A DNA stretch of 64,000 bases from Streptomyces sp. SS1-1 (GTDB lineage: Bacteria; Actinomycetota; Actinomycetes; Streptomycetales; Streptomycetaceae), in assembly GCF_008973465.1 (NCBI RefSeq), contig NZ_WBXN01000004.1:6612501-6676500 (forward strand). Reading direction: 5' to 3'. Each line of letters starts with the position of its first letter. The stretch's first letter is position 1. Of the stretch, positions 43,589-52,108 are shown piece after piece. The notes under the pieces were generated by a model. It was not told the DNA's origin. It worked only from the letters and a program-made list of their open reading frames with translations, and ran no database searches. Both the position numbers and the translations under genes were made by a program.

Positions 43589-44962
43589 CTACACCCGCTG
43601 CCAGAGGGCGGGGGTGCCGTCCGGTGCCCACCGGGTCTGCGCCTGGTGGCTCTGGAGGCACTGGTAACGCACCCCGGCGACGGTCACCGTGCTGCCGGCC
43701 TCGTAGACGCGGCCCGCCGCCCACTGCTCGTTCGCCGGCTCGTCCTGCGTGGCCTGCGTGCCCTTCTGCGCGGTCGCCGTCTTCAGGACCAGGCCGAAGT
43801 CGCCCAGGATGGGGTTGACCGGCTGGTAGTAGGTGGTGCCGCCGCTCGTGCAGTTGCCCGAGCCGCCCGAGGTCACACCCTGGGCCTGCGACCCGGACAG
43901 GTAGGAGCCCCCGGAGTCGCCGGGCTCGGCGCACACCGTGGTCCGGGTGACCCCGTCGACGGTGCCCTCGGAGTAGCGGACGCTCGTGTCGTGCTGCTGG
44001 ATGGTCCCGCAGTGCCAGCCGGTGGTGGAGCCGGAACGGCAGATCGACGCCCCGACGAGCGCCTGCACGGAGCCGGTCACCTGGGTCCGCTGCCCGCCCT
44101 CGCCCTTGACGTCGGCGGTGGCGGTCCAGTCGCTGTTCGCGGCCACCCAGGACATGTCCTTGCCGGGGAACGTGGAGGCCTGGAACTCGCCCTGCGCGGA
44201 CTGGTCGGCGCCGGTGGTCTTGTTGCCCGGCTTGCCGCAGTGCCCGGCGGAGACGAAGCCCTGCTGCTCGCCCTTGGTGACGGAGAACCCGATGGAGCAG
44301 CGGGCGGAGCTTTCGATGTAGTACGCCTCGCCGCCCACGATGTCCGCCAGCGGGCGGGGCCGCTCGGCCGACACGACGACGGCGACGCCCGCGTCCTGGG
44401 CGCCGGCCGCCTTGATGAACGAGGTGGCGGCCGTGCGCCGGGCCGCCTGCACGACGACGCGGTTCGACGGCACGTCCACGTACCAGACCGGGGCGTCCTT
44501 CGTCGCGGCGCTCGCGGCGGCCTTGTCCAGCTTCTCCTTGACGGTCTGGAGGTCGGCGAGCGGCCGCCGCACGACGGCCGCCTTGGCGCCCTGCGCCTCG
44601 ATGGCCGACACGTCCGAGGAGTGCGTCGTCGCCACGGTCAGCTCGGCGGCGGTCGACCCCGTCAGCCAGGCGCCGGCGAAGCGCTGCCCGAGGGAGAGAC
44701 GCAGCCGGCCCGCGCGCACCCCCGCCTCGGCCTCGTTGACCAGGCGCTCGGCCGCCTGGGCGGACGTCAGCTTCAGATCCCGCTCCAGGGCCCGCAGCAC
44801 CTGGGCCGGGGGCCGGTCGGCGCCGACCGTCTGGGCGGCGGTGGACGCGGGCAGCGGCGCGGGAGGCGGTGCGGCCGCCGCGGCCGTGGTCATCGCTGTG
44901 ACGGCGAGGACGCCGAGAGCGGTCAGGGCGGCGCGGCGGCCGTCCGTGGGTCTGCCGAGCAT
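43589..44962 (-). CDS. sprC: streptogrisin C-like serine protease with C-terminal chitin-binding domain
   Basis: A 457-aa secreted S1E protease. Signal peptide (ALTALGVLAVTAMTTAAAAA), a propeptide of about 170 residues acting as intramolecular chaperone, then the mature protease from about residue 205. Catalytic residues: His in VSAGHCG, Asp in KDMSW, Ser in EPGDSGGS. A Gly/Ala linker leads to a carbohydrate-binding domain of the chitin-binding type (WAAGRVYEAGSTVTVAGVRY, APDGTPALWQRV). The length and domain order match streptogrisin C. GGAGGT precedes the ATG. Confidence 0.88.
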   Translation of the reverse strand: MLGRPTDGRRAALTALGVLAVTAMTTAAAAAPPPAPLPASTAAQTVGADRPPAQVLRALERDLKLTSAQAAERLVNEAEAGVRAGRLRLSLGQRFAGAWLTGSTAAELTVATTHSSDVSAIEAQGAKAAVVRRPLADLQTVKEKLDKAAASAATKDAPVWYVDVPSNRVVVQAARRTAATSFIKAAGAQDAGVAVVVSAERPRPLADIVGGEAYYIESSARCSIGFSVTKGEQQGFVSAGHCGKPGNKTTGADQSAQGEFQASTFPGKDMSWVAANSDWTATADVKGEGGQRTQVTGSVQALVGASICRSGSTTGWHCGTIQQHDTSVRYSEGTVDGVTRTTVCAEPGDSGGSYLSGSQAQGVTSGGSGNCTSGGTTYYQPVNPILGDFGLVLKTATAQKGTQATQDEPANEQWAAGRVYEAGSTVTVAGVRYQCLQSHQAQTRWAPDGTPALWQRV

Positions 44963-45137
44963 GCGTGAGTACCTCCATCGAGTTCGCTTGGGTCTGCGAC
45001 CAAGGGAGGCCTTGACGAGAAGTGATCAGTAAATGTCAGAAAAGATGGTTTTTAGCGCTATGGAGGGGCCTGTCGGGTGTCATGTGCACCAGTGACCAGC
45101 CCCCCTGCGGCACCCCAGACTTTCATCGTTCGTTTTC

Positions 45138-45167
45138 TTGAGTCGTTCGTGTTTAGCGCGATAGGTT
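45138..45167 (+). promoter_or_regulatory. furA promoter, probably leaderless, with repeated operator-like sites
   Basis: TTGAGT (45138-45143) and TAGGTT (45162-45167) are 18 bp apart, and the furA ATG lies 6 bases after the -10. Two direct repeats, TCGTTCGTTTT at 45126 and TCGTTCGTGTT at 45143, are 17 bp apart and cover the -35 region, suitable for FurA autorepression. Confidence 0.6.
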
Positions 45168-45173
45168 GGCGCC

Positions 45174-45623
45174 ATGACCGCAGCCGCGACTCCCACCCCC
45201 GCCGAGGAGCTCCGTGGCGCCGGCCTGCGGGTGACCGCCGCGCGCGTCGCCCTGCTGCAAGCCGTCCGCGCCGGTGACCACCTCGGCGTCGAGGCCATCG
45301 CCTCGGGGGTGCGCGAGCGCGTCGGTCATGTCTCCCTCCAGGCCGTGTACGAAGGGCTTCACGCCCTCACGGCGGCGGGACTCATACGTCGTATCGAACC
45401 GGCCGGCAGCCCCGCCCGGTTCGAGGGCCGCGTCGGCGACAACCACCACCACGTCGTCTGCCGCTCGTGCGGTGTCGTCGCCGACGTCGACTGCGGGGTC
45501 GGCGAGGCGCCCTGTCTGACCGCCTCCGACGACCACGGCTTCGCCATCGACGAGGCCGAGGTCATCTACTGGGGCCTGTGCCCCGACTGCTCCACCACCA
45601 CCGGTGCGCCCCGCGCACTGTGA
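45174..45623 (+). CDS. furA: Fur-family redox/peroxide regulator of katG
   Basis: A 149-aa Fur protein of the FurA/FurS/CatR subgroup. Helix-turn-helix ends HVSLQAVYEGLHALTAAGLI. The metal-binding region has NHHHVVCRSCG and a second pair in GLCPDC. It lies 24 bp before the catalase-peroxidase gene on the same strand, the standard actinobacterial pairing in which the regulator represses both until oxidised by peroxide. Confidence 0.92.
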   Translation: MTAAATPTPAEELRGAGLRVTAARVALLQAVRAGDHLGVEAIASGVRERVGHVSLQAVYEGLHALTAAGLIRRIEPAGSPARFEGRVGDNHHHVVCRSCGVVADVDCGVGEAPCLTASDDHGFAIDEAEVIYWGLCPDCSTTTGAPRAL

Positions 45624-45647
45624 TTCACCTAGTCCGGAAGGTTTCCC

Positions 45648-47864
45648 ATGGCTGAGAACTCCGATGCGATCGTCACCGACGCGAAGGCGGAGGGCACAGG
45701 CGGCTGCCCCGTCGCGCACGATCGCGCCCCCCACCCGACCCAGGGCGGCGGAAACCGCCAGTGGTGGCCAGAACGGCTCAACCTGAAGATCCTCGCCAAG
45801 GACCCGGTCGTCGCCAACCCGCTCGGCGCGGACTTCGACTACCGCCAGGCGTTCGAGGCCCTCGACCTCGACGCCGTGAAGCGTGACATCGCCGAGGTGC
45901 TGACGAACTCGCAGGACTGGTGGCCCGCCGACTTCGGCAACTACGGCCCGCTGATGGTCCGTATGGCCTGGCACAGCGCCGGCACCTACCGCATCAGCGA
46001 CGGCCGCGGCGGCGCCGGCCGCGGCCAGCAGCGCTTCGCCCCGCTGAACAGCTGGCCGGACAACGGCAACCTGGACAAGGCCCGCCGTCTGCTGTGGCCC
46101 GTCAAGAAGAAGTACGGCCAGTCCATCTCCTGGGCCGACCTCATGATCCTCACCGGCAACGTCGCCCTGGAGACCATGGGCTTCGAGACCTTCGGCTTCG
46201 GCGGCGGCCGCGCCGACGTCTGGGAGGCCGACGAGGACGTCTACTGGGGCCCCGAGACCACCTGGCTCGACGACAAGCGCTACAGCGGCGACCGGGAGCT
46301 GGAGAACCCGCTCGGCGCCGTCCAGATGGGCCTCATCTACGTCAACCCCGAGGGCCCCAACGGCAACCCGGACCCGATCGCCGCGGCCCGCGACATCCGT
46401 GAGACGTTCCGCCGCATGGCGATGAACGACGAGGAGACCGTCGCCCTCATCGCCGGTGGCCACACCTTCGGCAAGACCCACGGCGCCGGCCCGGCCGACG
46501 CCGTCGGCAACGACCCCGAGGCCGCCGCCATGGAGCAGCAGGGCCTCGGCTGGAAGTCCACGTACGGCACCGGCAAGGGCGGCGACGCGATCACGTCCGG
46601 CCTGGAGGTCACCTGGACCACCAAGCCGACCCAGTGGACCAACGACTTCTTCGACATCCTCTTCGGCTACGAGTGGGAGCTCACCGAGTCCCCGGCCGGC
46701 GCCAAGCAGTGGGTGGCCAAGGACGCCGAGGCGATCATCCCCGACGCCCACGACCCGTCGAAGAAGCGTCTGCCCACGATGCTCACCACCGACCTGGCGC
46801 TGCGCTTCGACCCGATCTACGGCCCGATCTCGAAGCGCTTCCACGAGAACCCGCAGGAGTTCGCGGACGCCTTCGCCCGCGCCTGGTACAAGCTGACCCA
46901 CCGTGACCTCGGCCCGAAGTCCCTGTACCTCGGCCCGGAGGTCCCCGCGGAGACCCTGCTGTGGCAGGACCCGCTGCCGCAGGCCGAGGGCGAGCCCATC
47001 GACGCCGGCGACATCGAGGTCCTCAAGGCCAAGATCCTCGAGTCCGGCCTGACCGTCTCGCAGCTCGTCAGCACCGCCTGGGCGTCGGCCTCGACGTTCC
47101 GCGGCAGCGACAAGCGCGGCGGTGCCAACGGCGCCCGTATCCGCCTCGAGCCGCAGCGCGGCTGGGAGGTCAACGACCCCGACCAGCTCGCGCAGGTCCT
47201 GCGGGTCCTGGAGGGCATCCAGAGCGAGTTCAACACCGGCGCCAAGAAGGTCTCCCTCGCCGACCTGATCGTGCTCGGCGGCTCCGCGGCCGTGGAGAAG
47301 GCCGCCAAGGACGGCGGGTTCGACGTCCAGGTGCCGTTCACGGCGGGCCGCGTCGACGCGACGGAGGAGCACACCGACGTCGAGTCGTTCGCCGCGCTGG
47401 AGCCGTCGGCCGACGGGTTCCGCAACTACCTCGGCAAGGGCAACCGCCTGCCCGCCGAGTACCTGCTGCTGGACCGCGCCAACCTGCTCACGCTGAGCGC
47501 CCCCGAGATGACCGTCCTGGTCGGCGGCCTGCGCGTGCTGGGCGCCAACCACCAGCAGTCGCAGCTGGGCGTCCTCACCGACACCCCCGGCGCCCTGACC
47601 AACGACTTCTTCGTCAACCTGCTCGACATGGGCATCGAGTGGAAGTCGACGTCCTCGGACCAGACCACGTTCGAGGGCCGGGACGCCGCCACCGGTGAGC
47701 TGAAGTGGGCCGGCAGCCGTGCCGACCTGGTCTTCGGCTCCAACTCCGAGCTGCGCGCGCTCGCCGAGGTCTACGCGAGCGACGACGCCAAGGAGAAGTT
47801 CGTGAAGGACTTCGTCGACGCCTGGGTCAAGGTCATGAACCTCGACCGGTACGACCTGGTCTGA
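45648..47864 (+). CDS. katG: catalase-peroxidase
   Basis: A 738-aa bifunctional haem enzyme (catC/cpeB in streptomycetes). Distal residues Arg105, Trp108 and His109 in VRMAWHSAGTYR; the Met-Tyr-Trp adduct is possible with Tyr in GLIYVNPEGPNG and Met in FRRMAMND; the proximal His is in AGGHTFGKTHG. The length is full and the C-terminal duplicated domain is complete. It is cotranscribed with furA, with a terminator 10 bp after the stop. Confidence 0.96.
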   Translation: MAENSDAIVTDAKAEGTGGCPVAHDRAPHPTQGGGNRQWWPERLNLKILAKDPVVANPLGADFDYRQAFEALDLDAVKRDIAEVLTNSQDWWPADFGNYGPLMVRMAWHSAGTYRISDGRGGAGRGQQRFAPLNSWPDNGNLDKARRLLWPVKKKYGQSISWADLMILTGNVALETMGFETFGFGGGRADVWEADEDVYWGPETTWLDDKRYSGDRELENPLGAVQMGLIYVNPEGPNGNPDPIAAARDIRETFRRMAMNDEETVALIAGGHTFGKTHGAGPADAVGNDPEAAAMEQQGLGWKSTYGTGKGGDAITSGLEVTWTTKPTQWTNDFFDILFGYEWELTESPAGAKQWVAKDAEAIIPDAHDPSKKRLPTMLTTDLALRFDPIYGPISKRFHENPQEFADAFARAWYKLTHRDLGPKSLYLGPEVPAETLLWQDPLPQAEGEPIDAGDIEVLKAKILESGLTVSQLVSTAWASASTFRGSDKRGGANGARIRLEPQRGWEVNDPDQLAQVLRVLEGIQSEFNTGAKKVSLADLIVLGGSAAVEKAAKDGGFDVQVPFTAGRVDATEEHTDVESFAALEPSADGFRNYLGKGNRLPAEYLLLDRANLLTLSAPEMTVLVGGLRVLGANHQQSQLGVLTDTPGALTNDFFVNLLDMGIEWKSTSSDQTTFEGRDAATGELKWAGSRADLVFGSNSELRALAEVYASDDAKEKFVKDFVDAWVKVMNLDRYDLV

Positions 47865-47873
47865 TCACTCCCG

Positions 47874-47914
47874 CGAGACGTCCGGGCGGCCCCAGCGGCC
47901 GCCCGGACGTCTCG
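47874..47914 (+). terminator. katG terminator
   Basis: Perfect 18-bp arms, CGAGACGTCCGGGCGGCC and its complement, with a 5-base CCAGC loop, 9 bp after the katG stop and followed by TT. Confidence 0.9.
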
Positions 47915-48037
47915 TTCCGTCTGCGCGCGTGTGGGGCAGGCCACGCGCCGAACGTGGCGGCGGCCACGTCCCGGGGCGGGGGAGCGGGGCTACGGTGTCG
48001 GCGACCCCCGTACCCCGCCAGTCCCGGACGGTCCGCA

Positions 48038-48562
48038 GTGCTCGCAGATCTCTCCCCGCTCATAGCGGCGACCACCCAGTGGCTGATCCGCTCCTACCCC
48101 GCGTGCGGCGGCGCCCTCGCCGACGCCCTGGGCGAGGCGCAGGCCCGGCAGGCCGTGACCGTCGCCGCCTGGCTGCGCTATCCCACCCCGACCGACGTCG
48201 CCCTCGTGTCGATGGCCGGCCCCGGCGGCTCGGCGGGCCTCGACTGGATCACCGGCGCCGACACGGCCGTGCCCGACGACGCGGACAGCGCCTGGCGCAC
48301 CTGGGTCGACGAGGCCGTGGCCAGCTGGGCGGCCTGCCTGCTCACCGACCCCGACCTGGCCCGGCGGGCCGTGGCCGCCACCGCCGAGGTCGCGCACGCC
48401 ACCGCCGTGCCCGCCGAGTTCCGCCGCCTGGTCTCGCCCGACCCGTACGACCGCGAGGCGGCGGCGCTGCTGCGCCACCCCGACCTCGTGGCACCGGTGG
48501 CCGCCCTGCACGGGCCCGCCCTGCGGGACCGCCTGGACCCGGGCCGGGCCCTCGCCGCCTGA
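48038..48562 (+). CDS. conserved hypothetical protein
   Basis: A 174-aa helical, soluble protein from a GTG at 48038; no clear ribosome binding site is seen, so the start is provisional. The N-terminus LADLSPLIAATTQWLIRSYPACGG and later VDEAVASWAACLLTDPDLARR do not match a family I know. Coding is supported by codon-position GC bias in this frame rather than in the opposite-strand frame. It converges with the hemerythrin-type pseudogene. Confidence 0.6.
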   Translation: MLADLSPLIAATTQWLIRSYPACGGALADALGEAQARQAVTVAAWLRYPTPTDVALVSMAGPGGSAGLDWITGADTAVPDDADSAWRTWVDEAVASWAACLLTDPDLARRAVAATAEVAHATAVPAEFRRLVSPDPYDREAAALLRHPDLVAPVAALHGPALRDRLDPGRALAA

Positions 48563-48590
48563 GCGGACGCCCCCACGACGGCCTCCCCGC

Positions 48591-49154
48591 TCACGCCTTC
48601 CTGCCGCGCCCCGTCAGCGCGTCGCGCATCCGGTCGACCAGACCCGCGCCCGGCGCCAGCAGCTTGTTGGCCGGCGGCTTGTCCGGGGCCGCCGGGTGCG
48701 GCCGGGTCGGCGCCGTCTTCTTCGCCATCCGCACCTTGTCGCCCAGCTCGTCCAGGGCCTCCGGGGAGCAGGCCGCGCGCAGCTTCGGGAAGAGGTTCTG
48801 CTCCTCGTCCGCGATGTGCGCCCGCACCTCCGTCGTCAGCCGGTTGACCAGCCGGTTGAACGCCGTGTCCTCGACGTCGCAGCCCTCGAGGTCCTTCATG
48901 ATCTGCTCGGCCTCGGCGTGGTCCTCGATCTCCCGGTCGGCGATCGCGTCGCCGCCCTCCACATGCTCGCGGACCGCCGGGTAGAGGTACTGCTCCTCGG
49001 CCACCGAGTGCCGGATCAGCTCGATGGTGACCTGGTCGGCCTACAGCTTGCGGTTCTTGTCACCGGGCGGAAGAGCCTCGATCCTCCCGAAGAGCTCCTC
49101 GACCTCGCGGTGATCGGTCATCAACTCGTCGATGACGTTTCCGCCGTGCCCCAT
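48591..49154 (-). pseudogene. hemerythrin HHE-domain protein gene interrupted by an amber codon
   Basis: The frame from ATG 49154 reads GHGGNVIDELMTDHREVEEL..., reaches a TAG at 49041-49043 (codon 38), and continues without frameshift through VTIELIRHSVAEEQYLYPAV to 48591. Both sides belong to one hemerythrin-like protein (about 187 aa) with iron-ligand-type His and Glu (TDHREVEE, RHSVAEEQYLYP, EDHAEAEQ, AHIADEEQNLFP). GGAGGTGGA precedes the ATG. A single base change, for example from a Tyr codon, explains the stop. A restart at GTG 49004 would lack the first helix and ligands. Confidence 0.85.
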
Positions 49155-49257
49155 GTTCTCCACCTCCGGTCCGCGCGGGCGGCCCCGGGCGGGGCCGCCG
49201 CGGACCTCGAGTGCCCGCCCCGGCGGGGCTCACACGGCCCACCCGTAGGGTGCGGTC

Positions 49258-50037
49258 ATGACCTCGCAGACCTACCTCTCCGAACTGTTCTCCCTGGACG
49301 ACCGGGTCGCCGTCGTGACCGGGGGCAGCTCCGGCATCGGCCGCGCCATCACCGAGGCGCTGGCCCGCGCCGGCGCCCGCGTCGTGGTCGTCGCCCGCCG
49401 GGAGGCGGAACTCGCCGCCACAGTCGCCGCCCTGGAGGAGCACGGCTGCCGCGCCGCCTGGGTCAGCGCGGACCTGAGCACGCGGGACGGCGTGCGCACG
49501 GCCGCCGAGGAGGCCGCCGCCGTGTTCGGCGAGCCCGACATCCTCGTCAACTCGGCCGGCATCAACCTGCGGCCCCCGCTGGGCGAGCTCGGCGAGGACG
49601 TCTGGGACGCCACCCTGGCCGTGAACCTGGAGGCGCCGTTCCTGCTGGGGCAGCGGTTCGGGCCCGGCATGGCCGAGCGGGGCTTCGGACGGATCATCCA
49701 CATCACCTCCCAGCAGGCCCACCGCGCCCTCGTCCAGAGCGGCGCCTACGGCGTCTCCAAGGGCGGCCTGGAGTCACTGGCCCGTTCCCAGGCGGAGGCG
49801 TGGTCGCCGTACGGCGTCACCTGCAACACGCTCGTGCCCGGGTTCGTCATGACGCCCCTGAACGCCCGGCTGTCGTCCGACCCGGAGAAGGTCGCCGCGC
49901 TCGCCGCCCGCACGCTCATCGGGCGCAACGGGCTGGCGGAGGACTTCGCGGGCGCCGCCGTGTTCCTGGCGAGCCGGGCCTCGGCCTATGTCACCGGGCA
50001 GTCGGTCTTCGTGGACGGCGGATTCTCCGTCCACTAG
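49258..50037 (+). CDS. short-chain dehydrogenase/reductase
   Basis: A 259-aa classical SDR: TGGSSGIG, NSAGI in the NAG position, Ser in HITSQQ and YGVSK. The C-terminal VTGQSVFVDGGFSVH is typical of gluconate 5-dehydrogenase/3-ketoacyl reductase-like members. It stands alone between the hemerythrin pseudogene and an acetyltransferase gene; the substrate is unknown. Confidence 0.9.
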   Translation: MTSQTYLSELFSLDDRVAVVTGGSSGIGRAITEALARAGARVVVVARREAELAATVAALEEHGCRAAWVSADLSTRDGVRTAAEEAAAVFGEPDILVNSAGINLRPPLGELGEDVWDATLAVNLEAPFLLGQRFGPGMAERGFGRIIHITSQQAHRALVQSGAYGVSKGGLESLARSQAEAWSPYGVTCNTLVPGFVMTPLNARLSSDPEKVAALAARTLIGRNGLAEDFAGAAVFLASRASAYVTGQSVFVDGGFSVH

Positions 50038-50051
50038 GTCCACCAGGTCTT

Positions 50052-50639
50052 TCATACGGCGGCCTGCCGGCGCAGGTCGAGCCGCATCAGGACGCGGGGG
50101 TGCCCGGCCAGCACGGACGTGGTGTCGGCGGCGTACGCGAAACCGGCCCGCTCGAAGTTCCGGCGCAGACCGGCGTACGCCATGGTCACGTCGGCCCGGG
50201 CGTCCCCGTTGTCGAGCGGGTACGCCTCCAGCACCGGCGCCCCCCGGTCGCGGGCGAACGCGACCGCCCCGGCGATCAGGGAGTGGGTGACGCCCCGCCC
50301 ACGGTGGCCGGGCCGCACCCGCAGGCACCACAACGACCACACCGGCAGATCGTCGACGTGCGGGATCGTGCGGCTGCGGGCGTACGACGTGGCCGCGCGG
50401 GGTGCGACCGCCGCCCAGCCGACCGGCTCGTCGCCGTCGTAGGCGAGGACCCCGGGCGGCGGTTCGGCGCGGCACAGCCCGGCGACGTACGCGCCGCGGT
50501 CCGGGCCGCGCAGCTGCTTCTCGGCCTTCGCGGGGAGGCGGTGGCTCAGACACCAGCAGACGCTCGCCGTGGGCGACCTGGGTCCGATCACGGCACGGAC
50601 GTCCTCGAAGACGTCGGCGGGGCGCACGTCGAAGTCCAT
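50052..50639 (-). CDS. GNAT-family N-acetyltransferase
   Basis: A 195-aa acetyltransferase. The acetyl-CoA loop is VRPGHRGRGVTHSLIAGAV (about residues 108-126), followed by APVLEAYPLD and the C-terminal NFERAGFAYA. The ATG at 50639 begins MDFDVRPAD; an ATG or GTG slightly upstream is possible. The acceptor substrate is not predictable. Confidence 0.85.
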   Translation of the reverse strand: MDFDVRPADVFEDVRAVIGPRSPTASVCWCLSHRLPAKAEKQLRGPDRGAYVAGLCRAEPPPGVLAYDGDEPVGWAAVAPRAATSYARSRTIPHVDDLPVWSLWCLRVRPGHRGRGVTHSLIAGAVAFARDRGAPVLEAYPLDNGDARADVTMAYAGLRRNFERAGFAYAADTTSVLAGHPRVLMRLDLRRQAAV

Positions 50640-50686
50640 GGCGCGCACGATGCCATGATCCACCGCCGGGACGCAGGCCGTTTTCG

Positions 50687-51340
50687 TCAGACGGGGGTCC
50701 GGAACGCGTGCAGCGTCCCGGTGACCTCCTCGTCGGAGACCGCGCCGAAGTCCTCGTACCACTCGCCGACCGCGTGCAGCCCGGGCGGCTGGACGAGACA
50801 GACCAGGTCGTCGCACTCGGCCCGCAGCGCGCGGACCGTGCGCGGGCTGCCGACCGGGACCGCCAGCACCAGGCGCGCGGGCCCGTGACGGCGTACGAAC
50901 CGCAGCGCCGCGGTGGCCGTCAGCCCGGTGGTCAGCCCGTCGTCCACGAGGACGACCGTGCGGCCCTCGACGGACGGCAGCGGCCGCCGGCCGCGATAGC
51001 GGTACTCGCGCCGGTGCAGCGCGTTGCGCTCGTTCACGACGATGTCGCCGAGCCGGTCCTCCGACAGATGCATCATCGCCAGGCTGTTGCGGTCGTACAG
51101 CGGCGGGTCGTCGGCGACGAGCGCGCCGATCGTGGTCTCCGGCCGGACCGGCGTGCTGATCTCCCCGGAGACCAGGACGTCCAGGGGCGCCTGCAGCGCG
51201 CGGGCCACCTCGGCCGCCACGGGCACACCGCCGGGCGGCAGGGCCAGGACGACCGGGTCGAAGGGATCGCCGGAACCGGTCCCGCCGGCCAGGCGCAGAG
51301 CCAGTTCCCGTCCGGCGTGGGTGCGGTCGCGGAAGGACAT
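50687..51340 (-). CDS. phosphoribosyltransferase-like protein
   Basis: A 217-aa type I PRTase fold protein. The PRPP loop is VVLVDDGLTTGLTATAALR; the hood region has PPGGVPVAAEVARAL. The N-terminal FRDRTHAGRELA start is typical of the solitary actinobacterial PRTases often found near stress genes. GAGGAGG lies before the ATG at 51340. The base substrate is unknown, and some members are not true transferases. Confidence 0.88.
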   Translation of the reverse strand: MSFRDRTHAGRELALRLAGGTGSGDPFDPVVLALPPGGVPVAAEVARALQAPLDVLVSGEISTPVRPETTIGALVADDPPLYDRNSLAMMHLSEDRLGDIVVNERNALHRREYRYRGRRPLPSVEGRTVVLVDDGLTTGLTATAALRFVRRHGPARLVLAVPVGSPRTVRALRAECDDLVCLVQPPGLHAVGEWYEDFGAVSDEEVTGTLHAFRTPV

Positions 51341-51532
51341 GGGACTCCTCCTCGGCGTCGGCGCGGGCGCCGGGTGCCCGGCCCGCCCCCGGCGAAACGC
51401 CGGACCGGACGGACGGCCCGGCGCCCGCCCACATACGGTGCCGGACCGGGGGTACCCGGTGCGTCCGGCCGCGCACCGGACGGGCCGCCCCTGACCCGGT
51501 CCGCGGCGACTCCCAGGGCGAGGGGACGCACC

Positions 51533-51934
51533 ATGACCGACCCCCACTTCGACAACACGGCAGCGGCCACGCAGGACGCCCTGCGCACGGTCGTGGAGAA
51601 GGGCGCCGACCAGACGGCGCTGAGCACACTGGCGGACAGCGAGGTGCTGGTGCCGGCCGCGGCGGACGGCGAGGGCCCGGGCCCGGCCGCCCTGACGCTC
51701 CCGGTGTTCGAACAGCAGGACGGCACCTCGCTGGTGCCGGTCTTCACGTCGTCGGCCCGGCTGGAGGAGGCCATGCCGCAGACGCGCCGGCACCACACGG
51801 TCCGGCTCGGCGCGCTGGCCCACGGCTGGCCCTCCGACGAGCTGTCCCTGGTGATCGACGCCGGGTCGCCCGAGCAGCTCGCGCTGACCGCGCAGGGCGT
51901 ACGGGCGCTGCTCGACCGCGACGAGGACGCCTGA
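51533..51934 (+). CDS. SseB-domain protein
   Basis: A 133-aa protein resembling the SseB N-terminal domain: STLADSEVLVPAAAD, LPVFEQQDGTSLVPVFTSSARLEEA and the C-terminal LVIDAGSPEQLALTAQGVRALL. The family role is poorly known (linked to enhanced serine sensitivity in E. coli). No membrane segment. It is divergent from the PRTase gene with a 192-bp gap. Confidence 0.8.
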   Translation: MTDPHFDNTAAATQDALRTVVEKGADQTALSTLADSEVLVPAAADGEGPGPAALTLPVFEQQDGTSLVPVFTSSARLEEAMPQTRRHHTVRLGALAHGWPSDELSLVIDAGSPEQLALTAQGVRALLDRDEDA

Positions 51935-52015
51935 GGACGGGCCGCGGGGCACGGGCCGCGGGGCGCGGGGGGTACGGGGCACGGGGTGCGCCGGCGTCCG
52001 GGGGGTGTCCGGCTT

Positions 52016-52047
52016 GATCGCTTCTGGCTTCCGCGATCGCTTTTGGC
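52016..52047 (+). repeat. direct repeat upstream of a stress-type SDR
   Basis: GATCGCTTCTGGC (52016-52028) and GATCGCTTTTGGC (52035-52047) differ at one base and are spaced 19 bp start to start, about 62 bp before the next gene's GTG. They are candidate tandem activator or sigma-factor-linked sites. Confidence 0.5.
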
Positions 52048-52108
52048 CATGCGCGGAGCGGGCACCCGGTCCCGGATCGAACCCGTTCCACCGGTCCAGG
52101 AGGCCGTC

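Noticed and set aside
45153..47552. A 799-codon minus-strand frame
   Set aside because: Shadow of furA and katG, both unambiguous.
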